Positions 7,632-18,188 of a DNA stretch of 34,438 bases are shown in pieces; the first letter of the stretch is position 1, and every line of letters starts with the position of its first letter. The notes beneath the pieces were generated by a model. The model worked only from the letters and a program-made list of their open reading frames with translations. It ran no database searches and was not told where the DNA came from. Source of the DNA: SAR116 cluster bacterium AG-447-C21 (GTDB taxonomy: Bacteria > Pseudomonadota > Alphaproteobacteria > Thalassobaculales > Thalassobaculaceae); the NCBI GenBank assembly GCA_003212315.1, contig QCQB01000023.1, positions 1 through 34,438 on the forward strand, written 5' to 3'. The translations under genes and the position numbers were made by a program.

Positions 7632-8744
7632 TCATATCTTTTTATTTGCTCGATTATAAATCTTTAGCCAAGAATTAACTAAAAAATCAATTTCTATTTC
7701 TGTACTATCCCATCCAAGACTGACCCGGATAGTATTTGTTGCAGGTTCGTCTCCAATTTTCATCGCTTCAACTACGTGACTCCGTTTAACCTTTCCAGAC
7801 GAACAGGCCGCCCCAGCACTTAGACAAATCCCCTCAAGATCAAACCCCATAACCTGAGTTTCTGCCAAAACTCCAGGCATAACAATAGCACTGGTATTCC
7901 CCAATCTAGGAACATTCCGGGAGAGGATGTTAACTTTGGGAAAACATCGGGAAAGTTTGGTCTCAAAAAGATCTCTCAAGTTCTTAACTCTTTTATTCTC
8001 AGCCGGGTTCTGAGCCACTACCTCAGCTGCTTTTCCAAAGCCAATGGCACCAAGAATATTTTCTGTACCAGAACGGCGTCCTTTCTCCTGTCCTCCACCA
8101 ACTAAGGCTGGTTTTAATTCGACGCCATCCGCAACAACAAGAGCACCGATCCCAGTTGGACCGCCAATTTTATGAGCAGAAATCGACATCATAGATAAAC
8201 CGCTTTCTCTAAAATTAATTGGTATTTTTCCAAGAGCTTGAACTGCATCCGAATGAACTCGAGCACCGTACTTTGAGGCTATTTCAACAATTTCTTTAAT
8301 AGGTTGAATTACACCCGTCTCATTATTCGCCCACATGATTGAAACAAAACAATCTCCATTGATATCAGCGATTACATTTTCCAATTCGGATAGGATGACG
8401 ATGCCATTTTTATCGACGCTTATTTTTTTTGCGTTGACGGCCGCTGCCAAAACAGCTTCATGTTCTACAGAGGACACGATTATATCTGTGTATTGACCTC
8501 CTTTTAATGCGAGATTGTTAGCCTCAGTCCCTCCGCTTGTGAAAATAATATTTTCTGGTGGTGAGTTAATTAATGTTGCGATTTGGCGCCTTGATTTTTC
8601 AAGCCGCCTTCGCGCACTTCGTCCCAAAGAGTGGATAGAAGAAGGGTTGTTCGGCTCTCCCAAAGCATCCAAAAGTTCCGCTTTTACTTCCGCCCGTAGA
8701 GGGGTTGTCGCATTATAATCCAAGTAAATCGATGCATTGTCCAC
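7632..8744 (-). CDS. Cysteine desulfurase (NifS/IscS class, PLP-dependent)
   Basis: 370 residues. This is a class V aminotransferase fold. The N-terminal YLDYNATTP motif, H95, D166 and Q169 around the PLP ring, Schiff-base lysine K192 in SAHKIGGP, and the persulfide-bearing C314 in AGAACSSGKVKRSHV are all seen. The enzyme takes sulfur from L-cysteine as a persulfide and hands it on; here the likely acceptors are MnmA and Fe-S assembly. No iscU, iscR or suf genes are visible in the window. The start is GTG, with a GGAAG ribosome site seven to eight bases before it. It is first in the operon and divergent from the alpha/beta hydrolase gene, with a 255-base shared intergenic region. Confidence 0.95.
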   Translation of the reverse strand: MDNASIYLDYNATTPLRAEVKAELLDALGEPNNPSSIHSLGRSARRRLEKSRRQIATLINSPPENIIFTSGGTEANNLALKGGQYTDIIVSSVEHEAVLAAAVNAKKISVDKNGIVILSELENVIADINGDCFVSIMWANNETGVIQPIKEIVEIASKYGARVHSDAVQALGKIPINFRESGLSMMSISAHKIGGPTGIGALVVADGVELKPALVGGGQEKGRRSGTENILGAIGFGKAAEVVAQNPAENKRVKNLRDLFETKLSRCFPKVNILSRNVPRLGNTSAIVMPGVLAETQVMGFDLEGICLSAGAACSSGKVKRSHVVEAMKIGDEPATNTIRVSLGWDSTEIEIDFLVNSWLKIYNRANKKI

Positions 8745-8850
8745 TTTCAGACTTCCACTCAGCTTAATCTATATAATGGTTAAATATCCCGAACCGATTA
8801 TGTTACATTGAGACTTAGATTTATTTATAATATTTTATAGTGTTACGGCA

Positions 8851-8877
8851 AAATATTTCTCAAATTCTGAAATATTT
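8851..8877. promoter_or_regulatory. Inverted repeat in the divergent desulfurase/hydrolase intergenic region
   Basis: The sequence reads AAATATTTC, nine bases, then GAAATATTT: two perfect nine-base arms with a nine-base spacer. It lies about 107 bases from the cysteine desulfurase start and 123 bases from the hydrolase start, where promoters for both directions must lie. The spacing of the arms is compatible with a dimeric repressor operator, but the composition is entirely AT-rich and chance is possible. The rest of 8745-8999 holds AT-rich promoter-like sequence and no gene. Confidence 0.35.
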
Positions 8878-8999
8878 AAGATTTTTCTAACATAAATCCA
8901 TCTTAGGGTTGTATATAGTTAATTTGGTATCGATCCGGTTAAAATCGGTTTAGTGTAAGGATCGCCATAGCAATTAATTTTAAAAAGGACATAGAATTA

Positions 9000-9662
9000 A
9001 TGCCTGAAGTATTAATAAACGGACCAGAAGGAAGAATTCAAGGCCGTTACATGCATGGTAGGACCGATAACGCTCCCATGGCACTAGTTTTACACCCCCA
9101 TCCCGAACAAGGTGGGACTATGAATAATAAGGTCGTATATTCGATATACCAAAGCTTTGTCGGTCGAGGATTTTCGACACTAAGGTTTAATTTTAGAGGT
9201 GTTGGGCGCTCTCAGGGCACCTACGACGGAGGCGAGGGGGAACTTAGTGACGCAGCATCTGCCTTAGACTGGCTTCAAATGTATAATCCAAATGCTCAAT
9301 TTTGCTGGGTAGGTGGTTTCTCTTTTGGTTCGTGGATCAGCATGCAATTGTTAATGCGACGACCAGAAATAGTAGGTTTTTTATCCGTAGCACCGCCTGC
9401 CAGTGATTACGATTTTTCCTTTCTTGCTCCATGCCCATCATCTGGTTTGATGTTACAAGGAGATAGCGATGAAAATATTTCTTCGGAGTCTGTAAAAAAA
9501 TTAGTTGAAAAATTATCTGCTCAAAGAGCTATAGAGATCCAGTATCGCCAAGTAGCTGGAGCAAATCATTTTTTTGCTGGCAAAATTGAAGAAATGATGG
9601 CTGAAATTGACGAGTACTTAGACACTCAACTACCCGAAGGCTTCGAACGGTCGGAGGATTGA
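9000..9662 (+). CDS. Alpha/beta hydrolase
   Basis: 220 residues. The small alpha/beta-hydrolase fold is shown by LHPHPEQGGTMNN (31-43), FNFRGVGRSQG (64-73), the nucleophile elbow GFSFGS with S108, an acid D157 in LQGDSDE and H190 in GANHFF. The family (COG2945 type) is a group of cytosolic hydrolases with no settled substrate. ATG with an AAGGA ribosome site ten bases upstream sets the start. The gene faces away from the cysteine desulfurase operon and ends at a strong inverted repeat shared with the convergent ilvC. Confidence 0.9.
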   Translation: MPEVLINGPEGRIQGRYMHGRTDNAPMALVLHPHPEQGGTMNNKVVYSIYQSFVGRGFSTLRFNFRGVGRSQGTYDGGEGELSDAASALDWLQMYNPNAQFCWVGGFSFGSWISMQLLMRRPEIVGFLSVAPPASDYDFSFLAPCPSSGLMLQGDSDENISSESVKKLVEKLSAQRAIEIQYRQVAGANHFFAGKIEEMMAEIDEYLDTQLPEGFERSED

Positions 9663-9665
9663 TTT

Positions 9666-9702
9666 ATATAATGGTCACTATTTTTAATGGTGACCATTAT
9701 AT
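9666..9702. terminator. Bidirectional hairpin between hydrolase and ilvC
   Basis: Thirteen-base perfect arms, ATATAATGGTCAC and its complement, enclose an 11-base loop. It lies in the 55-base gap between two convergent genes, three bases after the hydrolase stop region and 16 before the ilvC stop. There is no long T tract on either side, although the AT-rich stem base supplies some U residues. The position strongly suggests a shared transcription terminator or 3'-end protecting hairpin. Confidence 0.65.
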
Positions 9703-9717
9703 GCAGCTTACTACTTA

Positions 9718-11217
<1,500 letters not shown>

Positions 11218-11440
11218 TTATTTTTTTATAAAACTTTAAATCCGGCTGGTTTCGTAGGACTAGACCATCAAAATGTCAAGGAAAGCGAACCCAAGTAACA
11301 AATAAAAACCACTTTCGGTCCTTTTAGAAATGTTTTTTTACCCTTAAGACCATTTATAAACCGCTAAAATTATATTAAATCTGATTAATTAATAATTATT
11401 CGTTAATACATATCTGTTCGCGGGCTCCATCTGTTAAAAT

Positions 11441-11460
11441 GGGAAGCTGGCTTCCTAGCT
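11441..11460 (-). terminator. Weak hairpin after the D-2-hydroxyacid dehydrogenase gene
   Basis: On the minus strand GGAAG-CCAG-CTTCC forms a five-base stem with a four-base loop, followed by CCATTTT. It lies about 35 bases after the dehydrogenase stop and before the ilvC promoter region. The stem is short and the T run modest, so this is only a candidate terminator. The rest of 11206-11492 holds AT-rich presumed promoter sequence for ilvC; I see no leader peptide or riboswitch in it. Confidence 0.3.
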
Positions 11461-11492
11461 TTCATTAAGTTGGCTCATTTCTATAACTCTCT

Positions 11493-12464
11493 TCATAGCT
11501 CTACAATATATGTAGGGTCCTCTCCTCTCGAGACACGTTGTATGTTTTCAAAAGCAAAATCAAGCCTTCGCCACCAGGTATCAATGGTGGATCCTGCAGT
11601 ATGCGGCGTCAGCACAACGTTTTCAAATGATAACAGTCGGCTATCCCCCAGCGGCTCATTTTCAAACACATCAAGCCCAGCTCCAGCGATTATACCTTTT
11701 TCGAGAGCATCTATAAGATCTTTCTCTACTACCGCAGCACCCCGCGCGGTGTTAATCAAGACAGCGTTTCGCTTCATCGACTGTAATGATTTAGAATTGA
11801 TTAATCCTCTGGAGGATTCTGTTAATGGAGTATGTAAAGTGACAATATCCGAGGTGCGCAAAAGAGCATCTAATTCTAGTCGTCTTGCATTAAGATTTTG
11901 TTCCACATCGTCGGGAGCTTTAAAGACATCATAATAAACAACGTTGGCTAGAAAGCCATTTACCATACGAGCTACCTCCCGACCTATTTTCCCAAATCCG
12001 ACTATACCTACTTGTTTGCCTCTCAATTCATTGAGCCCAAGAACTTCTTGGTGTCCCAACCATTTTCCTGATTTGAGTGTCGCATGATGTAGAGGAAGTT
12101 TTCGATATAGCGAAAGGATCAGTAATAGCGCATGCTCCGCTACGGTTGGTGCATTTGCACCGCCGTTAGTCGCCAAAGGAATTCCAGCCTTAGCTAGCTC
12201 TGGGACATTTAATCTATCGTAACCCGCGCTTAAGATTTGCATTAATTTTGCTTTTTTTGCTATATCAATATCCTCAAATCCAACCGTATAAAGCATGAAA
12301 TAATCGGCTTGAGCCACTTGAACACGCCGCTCCTTTTCCACCATCTTAGACTCACAAAGCACTAACTCGAAACCTGATGGTGTTTGCGCTTTAGCTGCTT
12401 CTATAATCTGATCTGGAATACTTTTCTCATCATACAAAAAGATAATTTTTTCAGTATTTTCCAT
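11493..12464 (-). CDS. D-2-hydroxyacid dehydrogenase, NAD-binding
   Basis: 323 residues. The dinucleotide motif GIVGFGKIG follows LRGKQV, and the catalytic triad is seen as Arg in INTARGAAVV, Glu in DVFENEP and His in LTPHTAG. The family interconverts 2-oxoacids and D-2-hydroxyacids (glyoxylate, hydroxypyruvate, phosphoglycerate and others); the substrate is not readable. The start is ATG at 12464 because GGAG sits six bases upstream, whereas a TTG four codons earlier has none. A TATAAT-like box at 12485-12490 would give a very short leader. It is a single gene upstream of ilvC on the same strand. A second, distinct member of the family is at 33331-34317. Confidence 0.93.
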   Translation of the reverse strand: MENTEKIIFLYDEKSIPDQIIEAAKAQTPSGFELVLCESKMVEKERRVQVAQADYFMLYTVGFEDIDIAKKAKLMQILSAGYDRLNVPELAKAGIPLATNGGANAPTVAEHALLLILSLYRKLPLHHATLKSGKWLGHQEVLGLNELRGKQVGIVGFGKIGREVARMVNGFLANVVYYDVFKAPDDVEQNLNARRLELDALLRTSDIVTLHTPLTESSRGLINSKSLQSMKRNAVLINTARGAAVVEKDLIDALEKGIIAGAGLDVFENEPLGDSRLLSFENVVLTPHTAGSTIDTWWRRLDFAFENIQRVSRGEDPTYIVEL

Positions 12465-12715
12465 TCTTTTCTCCAATTTTAACTATTATAGAGTAGAACA
12501 TTCCAACCCTCCACTATCCTGCTGAGTTTTTCTATCCCAGTCCCTTCACCTAAATAACTTTTAGTTTGGTGATTTTTAATCCAATATTTGAAAATAAAGA
12601 AATACTTGGAAGCTCATCAACAGATAGCATGTAATATCCAACTAAGATGTTTACTATTTGTCATAGAACTACGACATAATATCGAGAGGGTTTGCACTTT
12701 AGCCTGGGGAAAATA

Positions 12716-14371
12716 ATGATAAACAAAAAAGAACTATCCTTTGATTACGATCAAGCTCGAAAAAAATTCGAATTAACTATACCCACCGACTTTAATTTTG
12801 CTTTTGATATCGTAGGGAAGTGGGCCAAGACTGAAAATAAAACGGCGCTCATAACCATAGATAAAAATAGTAAAACACCAACTTATCACTCATATTCTGA
12901 CTTGGACAAAAATTCAAACAAATTTGCCAATCTCCTATTGGACTTAAAATGCAAAAAACAAGACTTTGCTTTTGTAATGATCCCCAGAAAAGCAGCTTGG
13001 TATCACGTACTGCTAGGCTGCATGAAAGTAGGTGTGGTTGCCATGCCTGGGACAAACTTGTTAACAGCAAAAGATATAGAATATCGAATAAATAGATCTG
13101 GTGCGAAACTTGCCATAGTTACAGAAGAACACATAGAAAAAGTAAATGCTATCCGAAATAATTGTCCAAGTCTGGAGCATTTAATAACAGTATCTGGAAA
13201 CACCACAGATGGTTGGATTTGTATGGAGGATGCTTGCCAAAATACTTCCCCTGATTTTGAGCGAACTAAAGTTGGTCTCAATAAAGCTACAGACCCGATG
13301 CTGATATACTTTACCTCGGGAACAACTTCTATGCCCAAAATGGTAGAACGGGATCATGCGTATGCACTTGCGCATACTATAACGCAAAAATACTGGATGA
13401 CTTTGGAGGAAACTGACATTCATTGGACATTAACAGACACGGGTTGGGCAAAGGCTGCTTGGGGTCTCTTATTTCCTCCTTTAATCGCTGGTTCTATAAT
13501 TGTCCTTTTTGACAGTGACGGGTTTGATGCTGAGGAACACTTAAGAATTATACAAGATTACAAAATAACGACATTCTGTGCGCCACCAACAGTTTATCGG
13601 ATTTTTGCGCAAATGGACGTATCAAATTATAATTTATCATCGCTAAGGCATTGTATTGGAGCTGGGGAACCTCTTAACCCTGAGGCAATGAGATCATGGA
13701 AAACAGCAACTGGTTGCGATATATATGATGGATATGGCCAAACTGAAACGATTAATATTGTAGCCAACTATCCTGGGATGGAGATTCGGCCAGGTTCAAT
13801 GGGAAAACCCGTGCCGGGCTTAGATGTAGATATTATAGACGACGAGGGCAACCTATGCCCTAACGATGTAGTAGGTCATATAGCTGTAAGAATAACAAAC
13901 CCTCACCCTCTTGGTCTATTCTTTGGATATTTCAAAGATAAGCCGGCCACCGATCTAGCATTCAGGAATGGTTGGTATTATACGGGTGACACCGCAACCA
14001 GAGATAAGGATGGATATATTTGGTTCGTTGGAAGATCGGATGATATAATTTCTTCAGCGGGATATAGAATAAGTCCTTTCGAAGTGGAGAGCGCTCTAAT
14101 CGAACATCCGGCGGTTCAAGAGTCAGCTGTAGTAGCAAAAAAAGATGACATGCGTGGGGAAATCGTGAAGGCATATGTCATCCTCGCGCCAGGAGAAATA
14201 GCCACAGATAATCTTACTTTAGAAATTCAAAATTTCGTGAAAAAAGTTACAGCACCATATAAATACCCTAGGGAGATAGAATATCGAGACCAACTACCCA
14301 AGACAATATCAGGTAAAATTCGTCGCGTGGAGTTGCGAGAAGAAGCTAATTCGGTGCAAACTAATTCATAA
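12716..14371 (+). CDS. ACSM-type acyl-CoA synthetase (AMP-forming)
   Basis: 551 residues. An ANL-superfamily adenylation enzyme: the P-loop-like motif YFTSGTTSMPKM, the DGYGQTET block, WYYTGDTA, GRSDDIISSAGYRI and the C-terminal lysine region PKTISGKIRR are all present in order. WTLTDTGWAKAAWG and VTAPYKYPREIEY are typical of medium-chain (ACSM-like) synthetases rather than acetyl-CoA synthetase. It would activate a carboxylic acid to its CoA thioester via an acyl-AMP in the cytosol; chain length is not readable. The start is ATG at 12716 with GGGGA six bases before; a TTG eight codons earlier lacks support. The gene is monocistronic, divergent from the dehydrogenase, with 251 bases of presumed promoter sequence between them. 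Confidence 0.93.
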   Translation: MINKKELSFDYDQARKKFELTIPTDFNFAFDIVGKWAKTENKTALITIDKNSKTPTYHSYSDLDKNSNKFANLLLDLKCKKQDFAFVMIPRKAAWYHVLLGCMKVGVVAMPGTNLLTAKDIEYRINRSGAKLAIVTEEHIEKVNAIRNNCPSLEHLITVSGNTTDGWICMEDACQNTSPDFERTKVGLNKATDPMLIYFTSGTTSMPKMVERDHAYALAHTITQKYWMTLEETDIHWTLTDTGWAKAAWGLLFPPLIAGSIIVLFDSDGFDAEEHLRIIQDYKITTFCAPPTVYRIFAQMDVSNYNLSSLRHCIGAGEPLNPEAMRSWKTATGCDIYDGYGQTETINIVANYPGMEIRPGSMGKPVPGLDVDIIDDEGNLCPNDVVGHIAVRITNPHPLGLFFGYFKDKPATDLAFRNGWYYTGDTATRDKDGYIWFVGRSDDIISSAGYRISPFEVESALIEHPAVQESAVVAKKDDMRGEIVKAYVILAPGEIATDNLTLEIQNFVKKVTAPYKYPREIEYRDQLPKTISGKIRRVELREEANSVQTNS

Positions 14372-14558
14372 AAGACCGTGATAACTGGATGCTAAAATTG
14401 CTCTACGTTGTATTTAAAAAAATAAATTCTTGTCGGAAACGTCTTCAAAAAACGAATTGAACGTTCTAACAATAACAATGAATAACTTGCCGCCTAATTT
14501 TGAAAGATTGAAACGCCTTAGTGTGTTTCGTTAGGCAACACCAGAGGTAAAAATAATA

Positions 14559-15353
14559 ATGATCGATACAGAGTCTAGGCATATAAAAATACATGATGAA
14601 AATGATTTTGAAGGAATGCGTCGAGCTGGAAGACTGGCTGCAGAAACACTCGATTTCATTACACCTAAGGTAGAACCTGGCATTACAACAGAAGAGCTAG
14701 ACAAACTATGTCACGATTTTATTTTAGATCATGATGCGGTGCCCGCACCGCTAAACTATAAAGGTTTCCCAAAATCAATCTGCACTTCGATCAATCATGT
14801 AGTTTGCCACGGAATTCCTGGCCCCCGTAAATTGATCAATGGTGATATCCTAAATATCGATATTACAGTAATACTGGATGGATGGTATGGCGACACAAGT
14901 CGAATGTTTGGAGTTGGGAAGGTTAATGTAAAAGCCACCAGACTCATGGATATCACCTATGAATGCCTAATGCGCGGGATTTCTGTGGTGAAACCCGGAG
15001 CAACACTTGGAGATATTGGATATGCCATTCAAAAATACGCAGAAGCAGAGAGATGCTCAGTAGTTCGTGACTTTTGTGGTCATGGGCTTGGCCGTGTGTT
15101 CCATTCTGCGCCAAGCGTGCTTCATTATGGACAAAAAGGAATAGGCACAGAGCTAAAAAAGGGAATGTTTTTCACTATTGAACCCATGATAAACACAGGA
15201 AAATTTAACGTAAAAATACTACCTGATGGCTGGACTGCCGTTACAAGAGACAGGTCTCTCTCTGCTCAATTTGAGCACTCTTTAGGAGTAACCGAAGATG
15301 GCTATGAATTATTTACAGTATCCCCCAAAGGACTGCATAAGCCTCCTTACTAA
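14559..15353 (+). CDS. map: Methionine aminopeptidase, type I
   Basis: 264 residues. The pita-bread fold's five metal ligands are visible: D101 in NIDITV, D112 in GDTSR, H175 in CGHGLGR, E208 in TIEPM and E239 in QFEHS; H84 in CHGIPG is the conserved substrate-side histidine. It removes N-terminal methionine from nascent proteins. There is no N-terminal zinc-finger extension, so this is the short bacterial form. ATG with AGAGG about ten bases ahead. A 187-base AT-rich gap precedes it, in which I see no other feature. Confidence 0.97.
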   Translation: MIDTESRHIKIHDENDFEGMRRAGRLAAETLDFITPKVEPGITTEELDKLCHDFILDHDAVPAPLNYKGFPKSICTSINHVVCHGIPGPRKLINGDILNIDITVILDGWYGDTSRMFGVGKVNVKATRLMDITYECLMRGISVVKPGATLGDIGYAIQKYAEAERCSVVRDFCGHGLGRVFHSAPSVLHYGQKGIGTELKKGMFFTIEPMINTGKFNVKILPDGWTAVTRDRSLSAQFEHSLGVTEDGYELFTVSPKGLHKPPY

Positions 15354-15500
15354 TCCTATTTTGTTGAAAGAGCATAAAAAGGAAACCTGATTAATTTTGT
15401 TAGATGCCAAAAACTATTATCGAATAATTTTAAATTTTCATTTACTTTTCTATACTCATAAATTTAGCTTACTTTGAAACACTAACCCTAGGAGCCAAGA

Positions 15501-16622
15501 TTGAGTGACGTAGCCGTGGAATCGACTGATGCTGCACATAAAGGCCCATTGAAAAGGCAAATGAATAATTTGTTTTTTAATCTTTGGTCTTTTGGAAGTA
15601 ATTCACTAGTTGGATGGACTGCGACTCGATCAGGGATAGATATAATAAGTATACCTAAAGTACGTTTGTTCAACACACAAAACCCCCATAACAGTGTATT
15701 CAGGGGGGCACGACACTTAGAAAATAATATATTTCAGGAGGTTAGCCTATCACTAGGTTCCGAACCGATGGAAATTAGACTGGATTTCAAAATTGGCGAT
15801 GATGAAGCAGGTCTTACAGCCGATGAGATTGAAGAAATCTTTCAGAATTATGCAACTTTTAAAACAGATCATAGAGCAGTCGCTCTTCTTGATATAGTTG
15901 GTTTTTCGAAACACACTCCCGAGGCTCAGGCTAGCCAGCTATCAACACTTGAATTTGCCCTCAACATCGCAGAAGAGAGTTGCAAACAAAAAAATCTCCC
16001 TATGGAAATGCGACGCTCTACTACTGGCGACGGGTTTTATATATGGAATACCTGCACAGGGCCAGATGCAGATATCGCCCTATTTGTCCTGCTGAAGCTT
16101 TTTTTAACTTACTATTCTGGTCTAAAAAGAGCCATAACCGAGAAGAATGCAGCTCCTGATATCCGTACAGCAGCAAGTGTGGGAAGTCACTATTCCTTTT
16201 ATGCACCAGGTCGCGATGTACTGCACACTAGCGATGAATATATCGTTGGTGATGTCACTATTAACGTAGCACGGCTTATTGGTAAAACTAACACACATCA
16301 AATCGTTTTAGGTGAGTTCAAAAGACCGGGGACCTCCGGCAGTCCTGATTTAACTCCACAAAGAATCATCGAGGCTGCAAGCGCAAAACTTCAAGAGTTT
16401 CAAGGGATGCCACTATTTGGCAACCCAGTGCAACGGTTCACTTCTTACATAACCGGCCCCAAAAGAGAAGATGGCAGTTTCAAAAAGCAAAAAATGCGTG
16501 TTATCGATAAACACGGCTTTGAACACATTTGCTATAACGCGAAGGTAAACGTTTTCCTAGACGGCGATGATCCATATTATATTGGACTTCAGCATGCCGA
16601 TCTATTCGGCACGAAAAATTGA
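15501..16622 (+). CDS. Class III nucleotide cyclase-like protein, soluble
   Basis: 373 residues with no signal peptide or membrane segment. The N-terminal 120 residues are not recognised. From about 125 a cyclase homology domain follows: ALLDIVGFS with metal-ligand D131, TTGDGF with D177, and IVGDVTINVARL (248-259) matching the GDxVNxAARL block. R258 aligns with the transition-state arginine, but N255 is one place later than the usual asparagine by eye, so activity is uncertain. About 100 more residues follow the cyclase core. It may make cAMP or cGMP, or be a degenerate sensor. The TTG start has GGAG six bases before it and no competing ATG. It converges on the pentapeptide-repeat gene with an 18-base gap. 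Confidence 0.7.
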   Translation: MSDVAVESTDAAHKGPLKRQMNNLFFNLWSFGSNSLVGWTATRSGIDIISIPKVRLFNTQNPHNSVFRGARHLENNIFQEVSLSLGSEPMEIRLDFKIGDDEAGLTADEIEEIFQNYATFKTDHRAVALLDIVGFSKHTPEAQASQLSTLEFALNIAEESCKQKNLPMEMRRSTTGDGFYIWNTCTGPDADIALFVLLKLFLTYYSGLKRAITEKNAAPDIRTAASVGSHYSFYAPGRDVLHTSDEYIVGDVTINVARLIGKTNTHQIVLGEFKRPGTSGSPDLTPQRIIEAASAKLQEFQGMPLFGNPVQRFTSYITGPKREDGSFKKQKMRVIDKHGFEHICYNAKVNVFLDGDDPYYIGLQHADLFGTKN

Positions 16623-16640
16623 TAAATCACCGGGTTATAG

Positions 16641-18020
16641 TCAGCTATCTCGGATAGCTTTCTCCATCACACAGACATTTAGATCACAGCCTTTGGTATT
16701 AGCTCTAACCAGATTTGCCGCTTCGAAGCTGGTTTTATGGGATCTACCGGTATCGTTACCATCTTTACCAACAATTGAAATCTCACCAACTTCGGCGTTT
16801 GTCAAATCACAATGCTTCAAGTTTGCACCAGTTAGGTTGGTACCAATTATAACCGCATCGCATAGATTAGCATCGAAAACATCGGTTCCACCAAGATCCG
16901 CAAGGATTAAGCTGCATGCCTTTAATTGTGCCCCTCTTAAATTCGCATCTCGCATTTGGATGCCGGAAAGATCCAGCCCGCTTAGATCATGGTACGAGAG
17001 ATCTAAACCATCCATTCTTCCGCGCTGCCCCTCAGCCCCGTTGGTTGAGATCCATTTCTGGTGGCCATCAAGAGATGCTCTAACCTCTGGATCCATTTCA
17101 TCATAACTCACTACTTTTGGCTTATCTCCAATATCCAGCTCCGATTTATCAAGACCTTCGACAGTGTCTTCACTCATTTTAGCACCACGAAGACTTACAT
17201 TTTCAACTTTAGCGTTTGCCAACTTTGCACCAGTTAGATCTGCACCATTTAAATTTGTATTTGTAAGTCTAGTATCTGAGAGATCCGCTCCTTTTAAGTT
17301 AGCATAAGACAAATCTACATCTGAGAGGTCTGAACCGAATAGCTGAGCTCCTTCCAGGTTTGCCCCAACCAAGCTCGCCCCTTGAAAATCTACATTTGAC
17401 ATTTTAGCTCTTGTGCCTTGAGCGTAATCCATAAGGCAAGCAGTGAGATCTGAGCGTTCGCTGCCTATTGAGGCGCCCCCGTCCGCCCCCATCATAACTC
17501 CGCCACGAAGATCAGCATCCTTTAAATTAGCATTAGTTAAGTTTGCTCCCTTTAAAGACACCCCTCTTAATACCGCACCCTCTAGATTTGCGTCTTGCAG
17601 ATCTACGTCACGAAGTGTAGCTCCGAACATATCGGCCTCAGTAAGATCGGCACCTTTTAAGCTTGATCCCGCTAAATTTGTTCCGGCCATCAGTGTCTTC
17701 GCCAAATGCCAACCGGTTAAATCTTGTCCTTCGAATGCTTTTTTTGAGAAATCGGCTTGTTTCCCACCTTTTTTCTTTGTCAGCCATTTTTGATGTTCTG
17801 ACATAGCGAGCTTCAATGTCTGCAGATCCTGTTGCTGTTCTTTTGTGAGCGTAGACTTTATAGTTGGCGCTTTGGCTTCTTCTTTTTGGCCACTGCCAAT
17901 TCGGTCTTGCCAGTTATCGCTTGTCTTTTTATCAGCATCACTCGAGGCAACTGAAGACTGCTCTGTGTCCTCGTCCACAGCTTTACTCGAGATGCGGTCT
18001 TGCCAACTTTCCCCGCTCAT
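16641..18020 (-). CDS. Two-module pentapeptide-repeat protein
   Basis: 459 residues. Long runs of A(D/N)LxX pentapeptides (such as GADLT, GANLT, DANLE) fill about 95-290 and 345-450, folding as right-handed beta-helices. Each run is introduced by a similar cap: HQKWLTKKKGG near 77 and HQKWISTNGAEGQRG near 317, so the protein is an internal duplication. The N-terminus holds a second short duplication, SWQDRI at 5 and NWQDRI at 36, in a charged, probably disordered 70-residue region. No signal peptide is seen. Function is unknown; pentapeptide proteins include DNA mimics and scaffolds, but nothing shows which applies here. ATG with AGGA eight bases before. Confidence 0.85.
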   Translation of the reverse strand: MSGESWQDRISSKAVDEDTEQSSVASSDADKKTSDNWQDRIGSGQKEEAKAPTIKSTLTKEQQQDLQTLKLAMSEHQKWLTKKKGGKQADFSKKAFEGQDLTGWHLAKTLMAGTNLAGSSLKGADLTEADMFGATLRDVDLQDANLEGAVLRGVSLKGANLTNANLKDADLRGGVMMGADGGASIGSERSDLTACLMDYAQGTRAKMSNVDFQGASLVGANLEGAQLFGSDLSDVDLSYANLKGADLSDTRLTNTNLNGADLTGAKLANAKVENVSLRGAKMSEDTVEGLDKSELDIGDKPKVVSYDEMDPEVRASLDGHQKWISTNGAEGQRGRMDGLDLSYHDLSGLDLSGIQMRDANLRGAQLKACSLILADLGGTDVFDANLCDAVIIGTNLTGANLKHCDLTNAEVGEISIVGKDGNDTGRSHKTSFEAANLVRANTKGCDLNVCVMEKAIRDS

Positions 18021-18188
18021 AAACTAATTTCCTGTCCAAAAAACCTCATAAAGCATTCTACTTTTCTAATCGGTATAAAAACAGCCAAGTAGCAATAGAT
18101 TAATCTAATTTTGATACACAAGCAAATAGCTTATATAGGTGCTCTTCTTCTTTAAAAATTGTCGAGGTCCCTTGATATTTGGTGCGAT

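Noticed and set aside
11470-11934. 154-codon plus-strand frame
   Set aside because: Opposite the 3' half of the D-2-hydroxyacid dehydrogenase, low-complexity serine-rich, no domain.
17443-17793. Plus-strand frame opposite the pentapeptide-repeat gene
   Set aside because: Repetitive, proline- and serine-rich antisense of the repeat codons; the minus-strand protein has clear family motifs.
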